Source: Kribbella antibiotica (GTDB taxonomy: Bacteria; Actinomycetota; Actinomycetes; Propionibacteriales; Kribbellaceae). Taken from it: 40,852 nt of DNA. The stretch is from positions 1 through 40,852 of the forward strand of contig NZ_SMKX01000067.1 of NCBI RefSeq assembly GCF_004349055.1, read 5' to 3'. The notes beneath the pieces were generated by a model that was given only the letters and a program-made list of their open reading frames with translations, was not told where the DNA came from and did no database searches. Shown piece after piece: positions 7,641 to 18,200 of the stretch; position 1 is the first letter of the stretch, and every line of letters starts with the position of its first letter. Position numbers and translations under genes: made by a program.

Positions 7641-8531
7641 TTGTCTGACTCTGTGCTTACCTCGGTCCTGCTGCCGATCGCGCTGGCGATCATCATGTTC
7701 GGGCTCGGTCTCAGCCTGACGACCGGCGACTTCGCCCGGGTCGCGCGGATGCCGAAGGCCGTACTGGTTGCGCTTGGCACCCAAATTCTGCTGCTGCCGG
7801 TGATCTGCTTCGGGCTCGTCGAGGTGTTCGGGCTGGCCCCGGCGCTCGCGGTCGGCATGATGTTGCTGGTCGCCTCACCCGGCGGTACGACGGCCAATCT
7901 GTTCAGCCACCTGGCCGGTGGCGATGTGGCGCTCAACGTGACGCTGACCGCGGTGAACTCGGTGCTGGCGGTCATCACGCTGCCGATCGTGGTGAACCTG
8001 TCGGTCGCACACTTCATGGACGGCTCCGGCCAGCTCGGGTTGCAGCCGGCCAAGATGCTGCAGGTGTTCGCGATCGTGCTGATCCCGGTTGCCCTCGGCA
8101 TGCTGGTGCGCAATCGCAAGCCCGGCTTCGCCGATCGGATGGAACGCCCGGTGAAGCTCGGATCGGCCGTCGTACTGGCCCTCGTCATCTTCGCCGCGAT
8201 CTACACCGAACGCGACAACTTCCTCGACTATCTGGCCGCGGTCGGGCTGATCGCTCTCCTGCTGAACGTGATCAGCCTCGGCCTCGGCTACGTCCTGCCC
8301 CGGGCTGCCGGCCTGGGCGAGCGGCAGTCCATCGCGTGCTCGATGGAGATCGGGATCCACAACGCGACCCTGGCCCTGACCATCGCACTGAGCCCAACAC
8401 TGCTGAACAACAGCGAGATGGCCACGCCAGTAGCCGTCTACGGCATCGTGATGTTCTTCCCGACCGCTCTCGTCGCCTACCTCCTCAGCCGAGCATCCAG
8501 TCGAGGAAGCCGGCTGCCGCAAGCCGGCTGA
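7641..8531 (+). CDS. BASS-type (bile acid:sodium symporter) membrane transporter
   Basis: The TTG start at 7641 gives 296 residues with about nine or ten hydrophobic segments. Family marks include FGLGLSLTTGDF near the N terminus, the VASPGGTTANLFSHLAGGD segment (Na+/substrate region) and a late EIGIHNATLALTIALSPTLL block. BASS proteins are Na+-coupled carriers for organic anions such as 2-keto acids, pantoate or bile acids; the substrate is not readable. Its last 47 bases overlap convergently with the immunity gene at 8485. Confidence 0.85.
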   Translation: MSDSVLTSVLLPIALAIIMFGLGLSLTTGDFARVARMPKAVLVALGTQILLLPVICFGLVEVFGLAPALAVGMMLLVASPGGTTANLFSHLAGGDVALNVTLTAVNSVLAVITLPIVVNLSVAHFMDGSGQLGLQPAKMLQVFAIVLIPVALGMLVRNRKPGFADRMERPVKLGSAVVLALVIFAAIYTERDNFLDYLAAVGLIALLLNVISLGLGYVLPRAAGLGERQSIACSMEIGIHNATLALTIALSPTLLNNSEMATPVAVYGIVMFFPTALVAYLLSRASSRGSRLPQAG

Positions 8532-8781
8532 CCGTCGCCTCAGCCGTCTTCCGGCTGAGGTCCTGGACGGCGATGACGTTGCCCTCGTAGAAGATGCCGC
8601 CGTGGTTGGTCTCCGCCTCGACGTCCTGGGTGAGGCGGTAGGGGTCATAGACGATGACGGGGAACTTCCGCTCCCCGTGCACCAGGTGACCGCCCATGAG
8701 CAGGCCGCGGCTCTCGATCAGCTCCCAGTCGGCGTCGTCGAAACCGTCCGGTCCAACGAGCCGCCAGCCTGCTTGGGTCAT
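8485..8781 (-). CDS. putative immunity protein of the RHS toxin
   Basis: This 98-residue acidic-to-neutral protein has no family I recognise and no signal peptide or membrane helix. It starts 13 bases after the stop of the giant RHS gene with a good GAGGAG ribosome site (8788-8793), on the same strand. A small unrelated cytosolic protein directly behind the variable C-terminal toxin tip is the standard position of an immunity gene in polymorphic toxin loci, so I infer it neutralises the Tse2-like domain. It shows WELIESRGLLMGG and IVYDPYRLTQDVEAET motifs. It does not resemble Tsi2 to my eye. Its 3' end overlaps the BASS gene convergently. Confidence 0.65.
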   Translation of the reverse strand: MTQAGWRLVGPDGFDDADWELIESRGLLMGGHLVHGERKFPVIVYDPYRLTQDVEAETNHGGIFYEGNVIAVQDLSRKTAEATVSRLAAAGFLDWMLG

Positions 8782-8794
8782 CGTTTCTCCTCAG

Positions 8795-11700
8795 CTAGTG
8801 AAAGAGTGCCTTGAGCGCTCCGAGATAGTCGGACTCGGTGACCTTGAGGCCGTCGCGGACCGCGATCTCGAAGTGCGTACTCGTCTCCGGGTTACCAGTC
8901 TGCCGAATCGCCAGCCTCGGATCGAGCTTGGTCGGGTCGATCCGGAGTGCGTCGAATCCCTTGGGCAGCGCCCCGGGGCTGGTGTTGGTCGAAATCCCAC
9001 CGTTCGTCTTCACGAACCCGTCGACGTCGACCTTGTAGTCGACACCCTTGCGCGCCTCCCACGGCTTGGCACCGTCCGGCTTGGTGCCGCGGTAGATGGG
9101 CTCGTCCGGCCGCGCCTCCCGGCCGAGCCGGGACTGCTGCGGTTGCTGCTGCTTCGGCTTGCGCGGCTGCTGCTGGCGGGGCTGTTGCCGCGGCTGCTGG
9201 GGTTTGCCCGGGTTGCCTTCCTGCGGCTTGCCCTTGCCGTTGTTGCCGCGGTTCTGATTGCCCCGGTTCTGGTTGCCCCGGTTGCTCTGACTGTTGCTCT
9301 TGCCGTCGTTGCGTTGGGCCTTCTGGTTGTTCCGGGGTTTCTTCTTGTCCGCAAAGTGTTTGATGATCGTCTTGTAGATCACCACGGTCTTCGCGACGAT
9401 GCTCATCACGGCGACCGTGATGAGTCGCCACATCGTGACGATCACCGTCGTGACCACCTTGACCAGCTTGACGATCGAATCCCACGCCCATTTCAGGACG
9501 TTCCAGATGTTGTCGACCTTCTCTTCCCAGCTGACCGTCGTCACCGACTGCTGGTAGGCCTGCAGCATCGCGACCATCACGATGAGGACGACGAACACCA
9601 CGACGATCACCGGTACGGCGATCACGACGACGAAGTTGCCGCCTGCGTCGTTGTAGCTGACCGGGTTGTGGTTCGCGTAGGCGTACCCGCTCATCTGCCG
9701 TTGATCGGAGAAGTCGACGAGCGAGTCGACCGAGATGAACCGCCCGATGCTCTTGTCGTACTGCCGTGCCCCGAGCTGGACGAGCCCGGTGTCCGGATCA
9801 CTGGTCCCGCCGTGGAAGTCGCGCTGCCCCGGCCAGTCCGTCGGCGCCGCACCGCGAGTCTCGCCGTACGGCAGCACCCGGCGTTTCTGGACGGCCTGCG
9901 TCACCGAGTCGATCGCTGTCAGCGGCGTCCCTTGCAGGTCACCGAGCAGCCAGCTCAGCTTCGCCCCGGACCGTACGGCGATCACCCGGTCCCCGAACCC
10001 GTAGTACCGGGTGCCGGTCACGGTCTGACCGGCCTTGTCGAGGCGGAGCTCCGTCTCGCCGACGTACAGCGTCGTACCGGAGGAGTCCCGGCGAATCAGC
10101 CGGCCGCCATCCGCGTCGTACACCGCACTCGTCGAGGCGGCGCCCTTCGTCGTACCGACGAGCTGGTTCTCGGCGTCCCACTCGAGGACCTCGTCGACCC
10201 CGTTGGCCGTCCGCCGGGTGGTGTTGCCGACCTCGTCGTAGGAGAAGGTCTTCGTCTTCGTCCCGGCCGGGCCGGTGCTGGTCACGCTGGTCAGCGCATG
10301 CGGTTTGCCGCTGCCGTATTCGTAGGTGCTCGTCGTCGTCCCGGCAGGTGTGGTCGTCTTCTCCGACTTGCGGTTGCCCGCCTTGTCGAACGTCCACTCC
10401 TGCGCGTACGGCGCCGGTCCGCCGAGGTCCTGGGCAGCCGCACAGTCACCGGCACTGTTGTCCGCCCCCGGCTTCGGGGTCCAGGCCTTGGTCAGCCGGC
10501 TCAGGTAGTCGTAGTCGAAACACTGTGTGTCAGTGGCGTCGCCCGACTCCGCCGGAGCGATGTCGCTGATCTTCTTGATGTTGCCGCCGGGGTCATAGTC
10601 GTACCGGGTGTCGGAGACCCGCTTGGGCGACAGTTCCTTGTCGACCACGACTCGGCTGACTCGCCGGGTGATCTGGTCGTACTCGAACTTCTGCTGCACG
10701 AACGGACCCGACGCCGTACCGAGAGTCAGTACGTCGGCATCCTCGAACGGCGTGTACGCCAGCTGCCGCACGTAGGTGTCCTGGCCAGCCAATGAGGTCG
10801 GCAGGCCCTGGTTGTTGTACCCGAGGTTCAGCGTCTCCGCGCCGAGACCACCAGCGGCCGGCAGGGACCGGGTGGCCACCTGACCGTCGTCGGTGTAGGT
10901 CTGGCCGACCGTGTAGCTACCGGCCAGCTTCCCTTCGGAGGCAGGCAGGGTCAGCGTCGTCCCGGTCACCCGGCCGGATGCGTCGTACCCGCTGATCGCG
11001 CTCGTGTAAGCCTCGGTCTTGCCGTCCTTGGTGACGTACCGCGTCGAGGACGTCGGCCGTCCGGCCGCAAGCGAGTCGTACTTCCACTCGCTCTGGAGCG
11101 GTCCGTCCGGAGCGTTCAGCCGCGTCGCGGTCTTCCGGCCACTGTTGTCGTAGCTGGTGTACAGCTTGACCCCACGGGAGTCCGTCGTCGACACCAGTTG
11201 GTCGGCAGCGTCGTACTCGTACTTGCTGATCCCCTTGTCCGGGTCGTTCTCCTCGATCTTGCGGCCCTGGGTGTCGTACTTGTAGCTCCAGACACTGCCG
11301 GCCGGATCGGTGACACTCTTCAGGCTGCCGCTCGGCCAGTAGGCGTACTTGGTGCTGTCGTAGTCACCGGTCGCGCTGTCGCCCTTGTACTGACGCAGCT
11401 CGGTGAGGTTGCCGTCGGCATCCATGATCCGCGTGGTCGGGGTCTGTCCGGTGGGCGGGTCGATGGTCTGCTTGTTGGTGCTGATGGTGTGCTCGATCGA
11501 CCACTTCTGGACGCCCATCGAGCGGAACGTCTGACTCTTCGGCCGCTCGGCCGCGTCCCAGACGTTCACCTCCTGCTTCGGCAGCGTTGCCTCGTCGACG
11601 ACCTTCAGCTCGCCCTCGGCCAGGGTCGCGGTGTAGTACGGGCCGTTGACCTTGGTCTCGAGACCGCGCGAGTCGTACCGGTTGTCGGTCACCAGCCAGC

Positions 11701-14700
11701 CACCACGCGGCGACTGCTCGTGCGTCTGGCGGACCCGGCCGAGGCCGTCGTACAGGTCGTAGGAGATGTCGTAACTGGTGACATTGGTGGCGGCATTCTT
11801 CACGCGGCGCTTGGTAGTCACCATCGACGGACCGTCGTCGCGCAGCTTGTAGTCGAGCTCCAGGTCGGCCGGACCGGTGGCCGGGTGCCCGGAGTCCCAG
11901 GTCTTGCTGACCCGGCCGACTGCGTCGAGCTGACGGACACCGCGCCGGCCGTCAGGCATCTGTACGGCGGTCTCGGTGCCGAACGCCGGCTCGAGTTCCG
12001 TGATGACCTGCTGGCCGTTCGGTGCGGTGTCGGTGATCTTCGTGATCGGCCCGTACGTCGGGTTGTACGCCCGGCGGTTGGGGCGGTTCAGCGCGTCCAC
12101 GGACTCGGTCTGGCGGCCCTGCGTGTCGTACTTGGCCGTGTAGACCAGTTCGTACTTCGGCTCACCGGCAGTGTCGAAACCTGCCAGCCGCTCGGCGCGG
12201 GTGACCTGACCCCTGACCGGAGTCGCGGTCGGCGAGGTCGCGTCGTCGTAGAACAGCCGCTCGTCAGCCAGTACGTCGGTATTCGCGAACGGCTGGTCGC
12301 ATCGCTTCGCGACCTGCTGCAACCGGGCCGGCAGTTCACGGAGGTTCTTCGTCGGGTTCTCGACGTAGGTGTAGCGCGTGCAGCTGTCGTCCGTGGTGTC
12401 GGCGAGGTCGCCGGCCTCGTCCTTGCTGGTCAGCCGGCCACCCGCGTCGTAGCTGTTCTGGGTGTCGACCTTCAGCGTGCCGGTGTCGGTCGGCTGGTAC
12501 TGCGTGACCTGCTTCTGTCCCGAGTAGCGCGAGGTCAGCGTGCCCCACGGCCGCGTCATCGTCGCGGTCGGCGCGGAGATGTAGTAGTCGGCGATGCTCT
12601 TGTTGATCACGGTGGCGCCGTTGTAGGTCAGCTGCTCGCGCGCCTGACCGGCGTACTCGTTGATGTCCTCCACTGCGGCACCAGTGGAGTCGGTGATCTT
12701 GACGTCCTTGACACCACCGGCGGCCGTCCGGTCACCGTCGAGGCCACGGAAGTACAGCGACTCGCTGACCGACTGTGTCTCGTCCGCACGACCCTTGATC
12801 ACCTTGACCCGGCCGAAACCACGCCACTGCGACCAGGTCGACTCCTTCAGGTCGGTCCCGGCGTCCTGCTCTTCAAAGCGCCAGGCCGGCTTGTCGAGGT
12901 ACTGGACCGTCGTGACGACCGGCACCGGCGCCTGCCACGGGTCGTTGGCCGCGACAGTTCGGTCGGTCTCCTGTACCGACGTGACGACGTACTTGTGGAA
13001 CCAGTCGGTGCGGTCGGGTGAGCTGTCGAGCAGCGACCACTTCTGCGGTCGGCAGCGCCGGTCGTTGTTGTCCGGTGCGGGCAGACCCGTCGGCAGGCAG
13101 TCGATCGGGCCGTAGTTCACCGCGACGTCGCCACCGGTCCCACCGTGGACGGCGTTGATCCGGAACCACTCCAGCGGCGGAACAGTGTCGCTGCCAGTGT
13201 CGACCCGGTTGGCCAGCGGGATGCCGTCGAAGCTCGTCGTGGGCATCTGAACCGGCGTACCGACCAGACCGATCGGCGTGATCTCCTTCAGCCAGAGCGA
13301 CGGACTGCTGTTGTCACCGCGCAGGTACTCCTGCCGCAGCGACCACGACTGCACGTCCTCGTGCTTACTCGTCGCAGCCCGCCACACCTGGGTCGTCACC
13401 TTGTCCAGCCGGAGCTGGGTCCAGAACGTCGCGGTGTAGTGGTTGTCGCAGTTCGTCGTGCTCGCGCAGGTCAGGTCCCACGGAGTGTCCGGGTACGTCG
13501 CCTTTTGGGTCGGCCCACACGGCAACGGCGTACAGCGCTCGGCCGTCGTGAACAGGACCTGGGCCACCGGCTTCTGGGCGAACACCTGGCCGTCGATCTG
13601 GCCGTACTCGATCCGCTTGATGTTGCCCGCGCGGACATAGGTGCTGACCGAGGCCTTGGTGAGGTTCCGGGCGTACCGGTCGATCTCGGTGTTGTAGAAC
13701 AGGCTCATCGTGTTGCCGTTGGGGTCGACCACGTAGTCGAGCTGCCACTCGTAGGCCTGCTGGCACCACGAGTCGGCGAACGCGGTCTTGTTGCACTGCT
13801 CGCCGCTGTTGTTGCCGAAGACAGGCACGGTGAAGGCCGACTTGGTCTCCTCCTTGCCGGTCGTCCAGCCAGGCAAGCGGTTCAGGCCGAAGTAGTACTT
13901 CGTCCCGTTCGACGACGTCATCCGCCAGTACTCGCCCTTGTCGGCGGCAGCGACACCCTCGTCGCCGTTGGTCGCGCCGCTGAGCCGCTCGATGATGGCG
14001 CCGTCGTCGCCGCGCATCCGCCAGACCTCGCCACTGGCATCCTTCTTGGCCAGCACCAGGTCACCGGACTTGCCGTTGACGGAGATGTTCATGCTGTCGC
14101 CGGCAAAGCAGAGGTCACCGGTCTTGCGGGTGCCGTTGTTGCCGTTCAGGTCCTTGCCGCAGCTCCGGTACTTGCGCTCGATCGAGCCGCCGCCGGACGT
14201 CGTGAACCCCTGGCCGATCTGCGAGGTCTGGTTGTTCGTCGCGGACGACAATCCGTCCAAGGCGCCGGACGAGTAGTTCAGGCCGACCGTCGGCTCCGGG
14301 CCACCGGTCGCCGGCGGTGTGTCCAACGGCATCTGCCACTCGAAGTCACCGGACGAGCCACCGATGCTCCAGGTCGAGGCGCCATCGCCAGACTCGGGCT
14401 TCTTGTAGTCACCCGCACCGCTCGACTCACCGGCCGCGACCATGACGGTCTGCGGCTGCGCACCAACCGGTACGTCGGCAATGACGTCCCCGTTGCCGTT
14501 GTTGCGGCTCGGTACGACGACCGTCTTGCCGTCCTGCTCGGTGGTGAAGCGCAGCCGGGTCGCCCAGTCGCCGCCGTACGTGTCCCGGAACTCGCGATAG
14601 TCGACGCCGACCGTCACCTGGCCGGACTTCGCCGTACCGTCGGCTCGGGTGAGCTTCAGCTCGAGCGCGTCGCCGCGGCGGCCGACCAGGTCGACCTTGA

Positions 14701-15124
14701 CCTTCGCGGGTGCGCTGCTCGTGCCTTTGGCCAGCACCTCGCGAGCCGTTGCAGAGGTGGGCGCAACCCAAACCGGCAGCTGACCGGCCTTGGCCCGCTG
14801 GTTGACGCGGCCGCCGTTCAGCGCGAGCTGCCAAGTGCCGTTCGCAGCCGGCGCCGGTACGGCGACCTCGGCGGAACCGGCGCTGGGCCAGCGGGTAGCG
14901 GGCGTGCCGTGGAACTCACGGTCGGCGGTCTTGGACGCGGGCCGGGGAACGGCCTTCGCGGTCCGGCCGTCGATCGACTTGTACTCGGTGGACTTGAACT
15001 CGGGGTCGGACCGGGTCGCTGCCGCAGCGGTCAGACCTTGCTGCTGGGTGGACAGAACCAGCGTGATGGTGAGTCCGGCGGCGATGGCGGTAACGAGGTT
15101 CGATCGGAACCTTCGAGAGGGCAT
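8795..15124 (-). CDS. secreted RHS/YD-repeat polymorphic toxin with Tse2-like C-terminus
   Basis: I chose the ATG at 15124 because CCTCCT (AGGAGG on this strand, 15132-15137) precedes it and a Sec signal follows (residues 1-36, LVTAIAAGLTITLVLS). The product is 2109 residues. An SpvB-like N-terminal region (about 200-340) leads to many YD repeats (about 890-1790, for example YDTQGRKIEENDPDKG), then the RHS core box (about 1780-1828, RQYDKSIGRFISVDS). After the core come a hydrophobic stretch (1829-1856), a second one (about 1886-1918), an N/Q/P/R-rich linker (1922-2000) and a toxin tip (2001-2109). The tip has EPIYRGTK, NGGISTNTSP and STHFEIAVRDGL, which match the order of Tse2 elements (LYR, GGTSVFD, THYTI). 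The shell should encase and deliver the tip. The DPxG that usually ends the core reads DAGG. Confidence 0.88.
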   Translation of the reverse strand: MPSRRFRSNLVTAIAAGLTITLVLSTQQQGLTAAAATRSDPEFKSTEYKSIDGRTAKAVPRPASKTADREFHGTPATRWPSAGSAEVAVPAPAANGTWQLALNGGRVNQRAKAGQLPVWVAPTSATAREVLAKGTSSAPAKVKVDLVGRRGDALELKLTRADGTAKSGQVTVGVDYREFRDTYGGDWATRLRFTTEQDGKTVVVPSRNNGNGDVIADVPVGAQPQTVMVAAGESSGAGDYKKPESGDGASTWSIGGSSGDFEWQMPLDTPPATGGPEPTVGLNYSSGALDGLSSATNNQTSQIGQGFTTSGGGSIERKYRSCGKDLNGNNGTRKTGDLCFAGDSMNISVNGKSGDLVLAKKDASGEVWRMRGDDGAIIERLSGATNGDEGVAAADKGEYWRMTSSNGTKYYFGLNRLPGWTTGKEETKSAFTVPVFGNNSGEQCNKTAFADSWCQQAYEWQLDYVVDPNGNTMSLFYNTEIDRYARNLTKASVSTYVRAGNIKRIEYGQIDGQVFAQKPVAQVLFTTAERCTPLPCGPTQKATYPDTPWDLTCASTTNCDNHYTATFWTQLRLDKVTTQVWRAATSKHEDVQSWSLRQEYLRGDNSSPSLWLKEITPIGLVGTPVQMPTTSFDGIPLANRVDTGSDTVPPLEWFRINAVHGGTGGDVAVNYGPIDCLPTGLPAPDNNDRRCRPQKWSLLDSSPDRTDWFHKYVVTSVQETDRTVAANDPWQAPVPVVTTVQYLDKPAWRFEEQDAGTDLKESTWSQWRGFGRVKVIKGRADETQSVSESLYFRGLDGDRTAAGGVKDVKITDSTGAAVEDINEYAGQAREQLTYNGATVINKSIADYYISAPTATMTRPWGTLTSRYSGQKQVTQYQPTDTGTLKVDTQNSYDAGGRLTSKDEAGDLADTTDDSCTRYTYVENPTKNLRELPARLQQVAKRCDQPFANTDVLADERLFYDDATSPTATPVRGQVTRAERLAGFDTAGEPKYELVYTAKYDTQGRQTESVDALNRPNRRAYNPTYGPITKITDTAPNGQQVITELEPAFGTETAVQMPDGRRGVRQLDAVGRVSKTWDSGHPATGPADLELDYKLRDDGPSMVTTKRRVKNAATNVTSYDISYDLYDGLGRVRQTHEQSPRGGWLVTDNRYDSRGLETKVNGPYYTATLAEGELKVVDEATLPKQEVNVWDAAERPKSQTFRSMGVQKWSIEHTISTNKQTIDPPTGQTPTTRIMDADGNLTELRQYKGDSATGDYDSTKYAYWPSGSLKSVTDPAGSVWSYKYDTQGRKIEENDPDKGISKYEYDAADQLVSTTDSRGVKLYTSYDNSGRKTATRLNAPDGPLQSEWKYDSLAAGRPTSSTRYVTKDGKTEAYTSAISGYDASGRVTGTTLTLPASEGKLAGSYTVGQTYTDDGQVATRSLPAAGGLGAETLNLGYNNQGLPTSLAGQDTYVRQLAYTPFEDADVLTLGTASGPFVQQKFEYDQITRRVSRVVVDKELSPKRVSDTRYDYDPGGNIKKISDIAPAESGDATDTQCFDYDYLSRLTKAWTPKPGADNSAGDCAAAQDLGGPAPYAQEWTFDKAGNRKSEKTTTPAGTTTSTYEYGSGKPHALTSVTSTGPAGTKTKTFSYDEVGNTTRRTANGVDEVLEWDAENQLVGTTKGAASTSAVYDADGGRLIRRDSSGTTLYVGETELRLDKAGQTVTGTRYYGFGDRVIAVRSGAKLSWLLGDLQGTPLTAIDSVTQAVQKRRVLPYGETRGAAPTDWPGQRDFHGGTSDPDTGLVQLGARQYDKSIGRFISVDSLVDFSDQRQMSGYAYANHNPVSYNDAGGNFVVVIAVPVIVVVFVVLIVMVAMLQAYQQSVTTVSWEEKVDNIWNVLKWAWDSIVKLVKVVTTVIVTMWRLITVAVMSIVAKTVVIYKTIIKHFADKKKPRNNQKAQRNDGKSNSQSNRGNQNRGNQNRGNNGKGKPQEGNPGKPQQPRQQPRQQQPRKPKQQQPQQSRLGREARPDEPIYRGTKPDGAKPWEARKGVDYKVDVDGFVKTNGGISTNTSPGALPKGFDALRIDPTKLDPRLAIRQTGNPETSTHFEIAVRDGLKVTESDYLGALKALFH

Positions 15125-15289
15125 GGGCGGGCCTCCTGGGTAGACGCCCATACCTTGCCGCCTGGCCACGCACCGTCACCAGGTAAGAAGTGGACAACTT
15201 CCGGAACTGGCCAGTACCTAACGCGCCGGACGCGTCGCGCGTCAATGAGGAACATGACAGGGTCGTCTCGTCCGGCGGAGAACTCTGGT
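15125..15289. promoter_or_regulatory. shared divergent promoter region of the two giant exoproteins
   Basis: These 165 bases separate the start codons of the RHS gene and the FG-GAP/ricin gene, so both promoters must lie here. I see the RHS ribosome site (CCTCCT, 15132-15137) and a GGAG at 15277-15280 for the opposite gene. No clear operator or -10/-35 pair stands out. Confidence 0.5.
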
Positions 15290-18200
15290 GTGAGGGTGGT
15301 GGAGGGTATGCGTCGGCGACGCTTGTCCTGGGGTGCGGCAATGGTTGTGGTGGCGGCGCTTCTGGTGTCTGGTCCGACGCAGCCGACTCCAGCCGCAGCA
15401 GTGGAGACCGGATACATGACGGCTCCGGAGCTGGCCTCGCCAGAGGCGCGCGCGATGGCGACGGCACTCCGCACCGGGCAGCAGGTCGAGCTGACCGACC
15501 AGCGCACCGAGACCGGGCAGGTGTATGCGAACCCTGACGGCACCAAGACGATGGAGCAGCACAGCATGCCGGTCCGGGTCCGCAAGGGCCGCGACTGGAT
15601 TGCGCCCGACCCGTCACTGCGGCTGGAGGACGACGGTCTGATCCGTCCGGTCGCCACGATCTCGCCGCTGGTCCTGTCCGGCGGCGGCAACCAGAACCTG
15701 GTGTCGATCGGCAAACCCGGTTCGCAGATCCGGCTGGGCTGGCCGGCCACGCTCCCGAAGCCCGTGCTGAGTGGGAACATCGCAACGTATCCCTCGGTGC
15801 TGCCCGGCGTGGACCTGCAGATCACGGCCGAGGTCGACCGGTTCTCGCAGCTCCTCGTGGTGCACACCCCGGAGGCTGCTGCCAATCCTGCCCTTGCCAC
15901 GTTGAGCTTTCCGATCAGCGCCGATGGTCTGACCCTGAAGGTCAATCCGGATGGCACCACGTCGGGGACCGACAAGAACGGCAAGCTCGTCTACACCACC
16001 GACCGGCCGAGCATGTGGGATGCGTCGAGTGTGGAGAAGCCGCGGTTCGCCAAGCTGGGCATCCGGCACGTCGGTGGTCGCTTCGTCATCACCCCGGATC
16101 GGAAGCTGCTCACCGACCCGGCCGCGAAGTACCCGATCTCCATCGACCCGTCGATCTCCGGTACGTCGGTCAACTACCTGCATGTGAACAGCAATTCCAG
16201 CCAGGCCGACGGGTGGACCTACGACCGGGCCGACCCGGAAGCCAAGGTCGGACCGCGGTATGGCGAGCCGGCCAACGTGTACCGGTCGATGTTCCTGATG
16301 CGGACGGTCAGCGGCGCCCAGGCGATCGCCGGCAGCACGATCCTGAGCGCGCAGTTCCGGATCACGCTGGACTGGAGTTCGTCGGGTACGGCGAAGCCCG
16401 TCCAGCTGTGGAACCTGACCGACCTGGACACCGCGAACAAGAACCTCAACTGGGGCACCACGACCCCGTCGTACTGGAAGAGCTTGCTGGACACCCGCAG
16501 CGGTGCGGCCTGGCCGGCGGAGAAGACGCTGCCGATGGAGTTCGGCGAACCCGATGTCTCGACTGCGCTGCGCACTGTCGTGCAGAACGTGGCCAACTCG
16601 CGGAAGCCGACCATTTCGCTCGGGCTCCGCTCGCCGAACGAAGCCGCCACCACGGAAGGGCAGTACCACTGGAAGAAGTTCATCCCGAACTCGGCAGCAC
16701 TCGCGGTCAAGTACAACACCGCGCCGAAGATGCCGAAGGGGCTGAACCTGACGCGGCCGAAGCAGTGCGGTACGGCGGCGGCGCCGATCCCGATCCAGAC
16801 CGCGCAGCCGCAGTGGGCCTCGGTCGCGGACGACCCGGACCTCGGCGACAACGTCACGACCACCCTGCAGATCAAGAACTCCGCCGGCACCGTCGTACAC
16901 GAGAGTGCAGTCGGTCCGACGGTCAGCGGTGCTGCGTTCGCTTGGCCGGAGACTCCGGTTGGCAAGCTCAGCAACGGGGTTGTCTACAGCTACACGGCCT
17001 TCACCAAGGACGCGGCGAACGCGAGCAGCCCGACTACGCCGGCCTGCTACTTCGTGATCGATACGGCAGCACCCGCCGTACCGAAGATCGAATCGACGGA
17101 CTTCCCCGATGCGGCGGATCCGGTGATGGAGGCGCGTAAGGCCGGCAAGGTGACCTTCAAGCCGGCCGGCAGCGAGACCGACATTGACGAGTATGTGTAT
17201 GGATTCCAGGCTGACGCATTGATCAGTCGAGTCAAGGCTGCTCAAGATGGATCAGCAACGATCCCGATCACTGTCCATCCCGATCCAGTGACCGGCGTAC
17301 CGGCTTTGCGCTTGTATGTGCGCGCAGTCGACCGTGCAGGGAACAGCAGCGGGATTCGGGACGCCTGGGAGTTGTCGGCGAAATCGCCGACCGGGCCGGC
17401 GACGACCGTGCGTGGTGACAGCAACGGCGATGGCCGGGCTGATGTGACGGCGGTGCTGGACCACGGATTTGGGCGAACTGGGATCTGGAACGTTGTCTCC
17501 AATGGGTCGGCGTTCTACGCCGGCACGATGGCGTGGGACACCGGTGAGGGCGCGGGCTTCTCGCTGGCCAAGGTCAAGCCAGTGCAGGGTGACTTCGACG
17601 GCGATGGCCGGACCGACATGGCGGTGTTCCGTTCGGGCGCCGGTGGGCGGATGTGGTTGTACAAGCTGCCGTCGGACGGGAACGAGTACCAGAACCCACC
17701 GGCAGTGTGGACGACCGAGACCGCGACCTGGCAGCTCAGCACCGCGCGGGTGGTGTCGGGCGATGTGGACGGCGACGGGAAGGACGACATCGTCGTACAG
17801 AACGCTGGTACGGGCGACAACTGGCAGGCGCAGGTCTTCCGCGCGGCCGACGACTTCGCCGTACCGGTGAACTGGGTCGCGGCGACGGCCGGGAACACCT
17901 GGTCGCGCAGCGCGCCACTCATCGTCGACATCGACAAGGACGGCAAGGCCGACCTGCTCAGCGTCCGCAACCTGACCGGCTGCCGCACCGCAGTCGACCT
18001 GTACCGCTCAACCGGTACGGCGTTCGCCGCGGCGACCACGATCTACGACTCCGGCGCGGATGGATTCTGCTGGGACAAGAGCCGGTTCACCGTCGCCGAC
18101 CCGGACGGCAACGGCCGGGACGACGTGGTCGCGCTGACCGAGAACTCGCCGACCGACGGCACCGTGGTCGTCTTCAGCTCGAGCGGATCGACGCTGGCCA

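Noticed and set aside
8696..10795. 699-residue open frame on the plus strand
   Set aside because: Lies wholly opposite the RHS gene and its immunity gene, with no recognisable domain; the gaps in stops come from high third-position GC.
11198..13021. 607-residue plus-strand open frame
   Set aside because: Also antisense to the RHS repeats; its repetitive VVGD/RRLL pattern mirrors the YD repeats.
15095..15118. tRNA-like or terminator-like hairpin (AGGTTC/GAACCT)
   Set aside because: It lies within the RHS signal-peptide codons and has no tRNA context; short arms are expected by chance.
13145..15289. Long upstream extension of the lectin protein frame, opposite the RHS gene
   Set aside because: It is antisense to the RHS coding sequence; the composition (Arg, Val, Leu, Gly-rich, no domains) is that of a high-GC shadow frame. 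The signal peptide begins near 15308.
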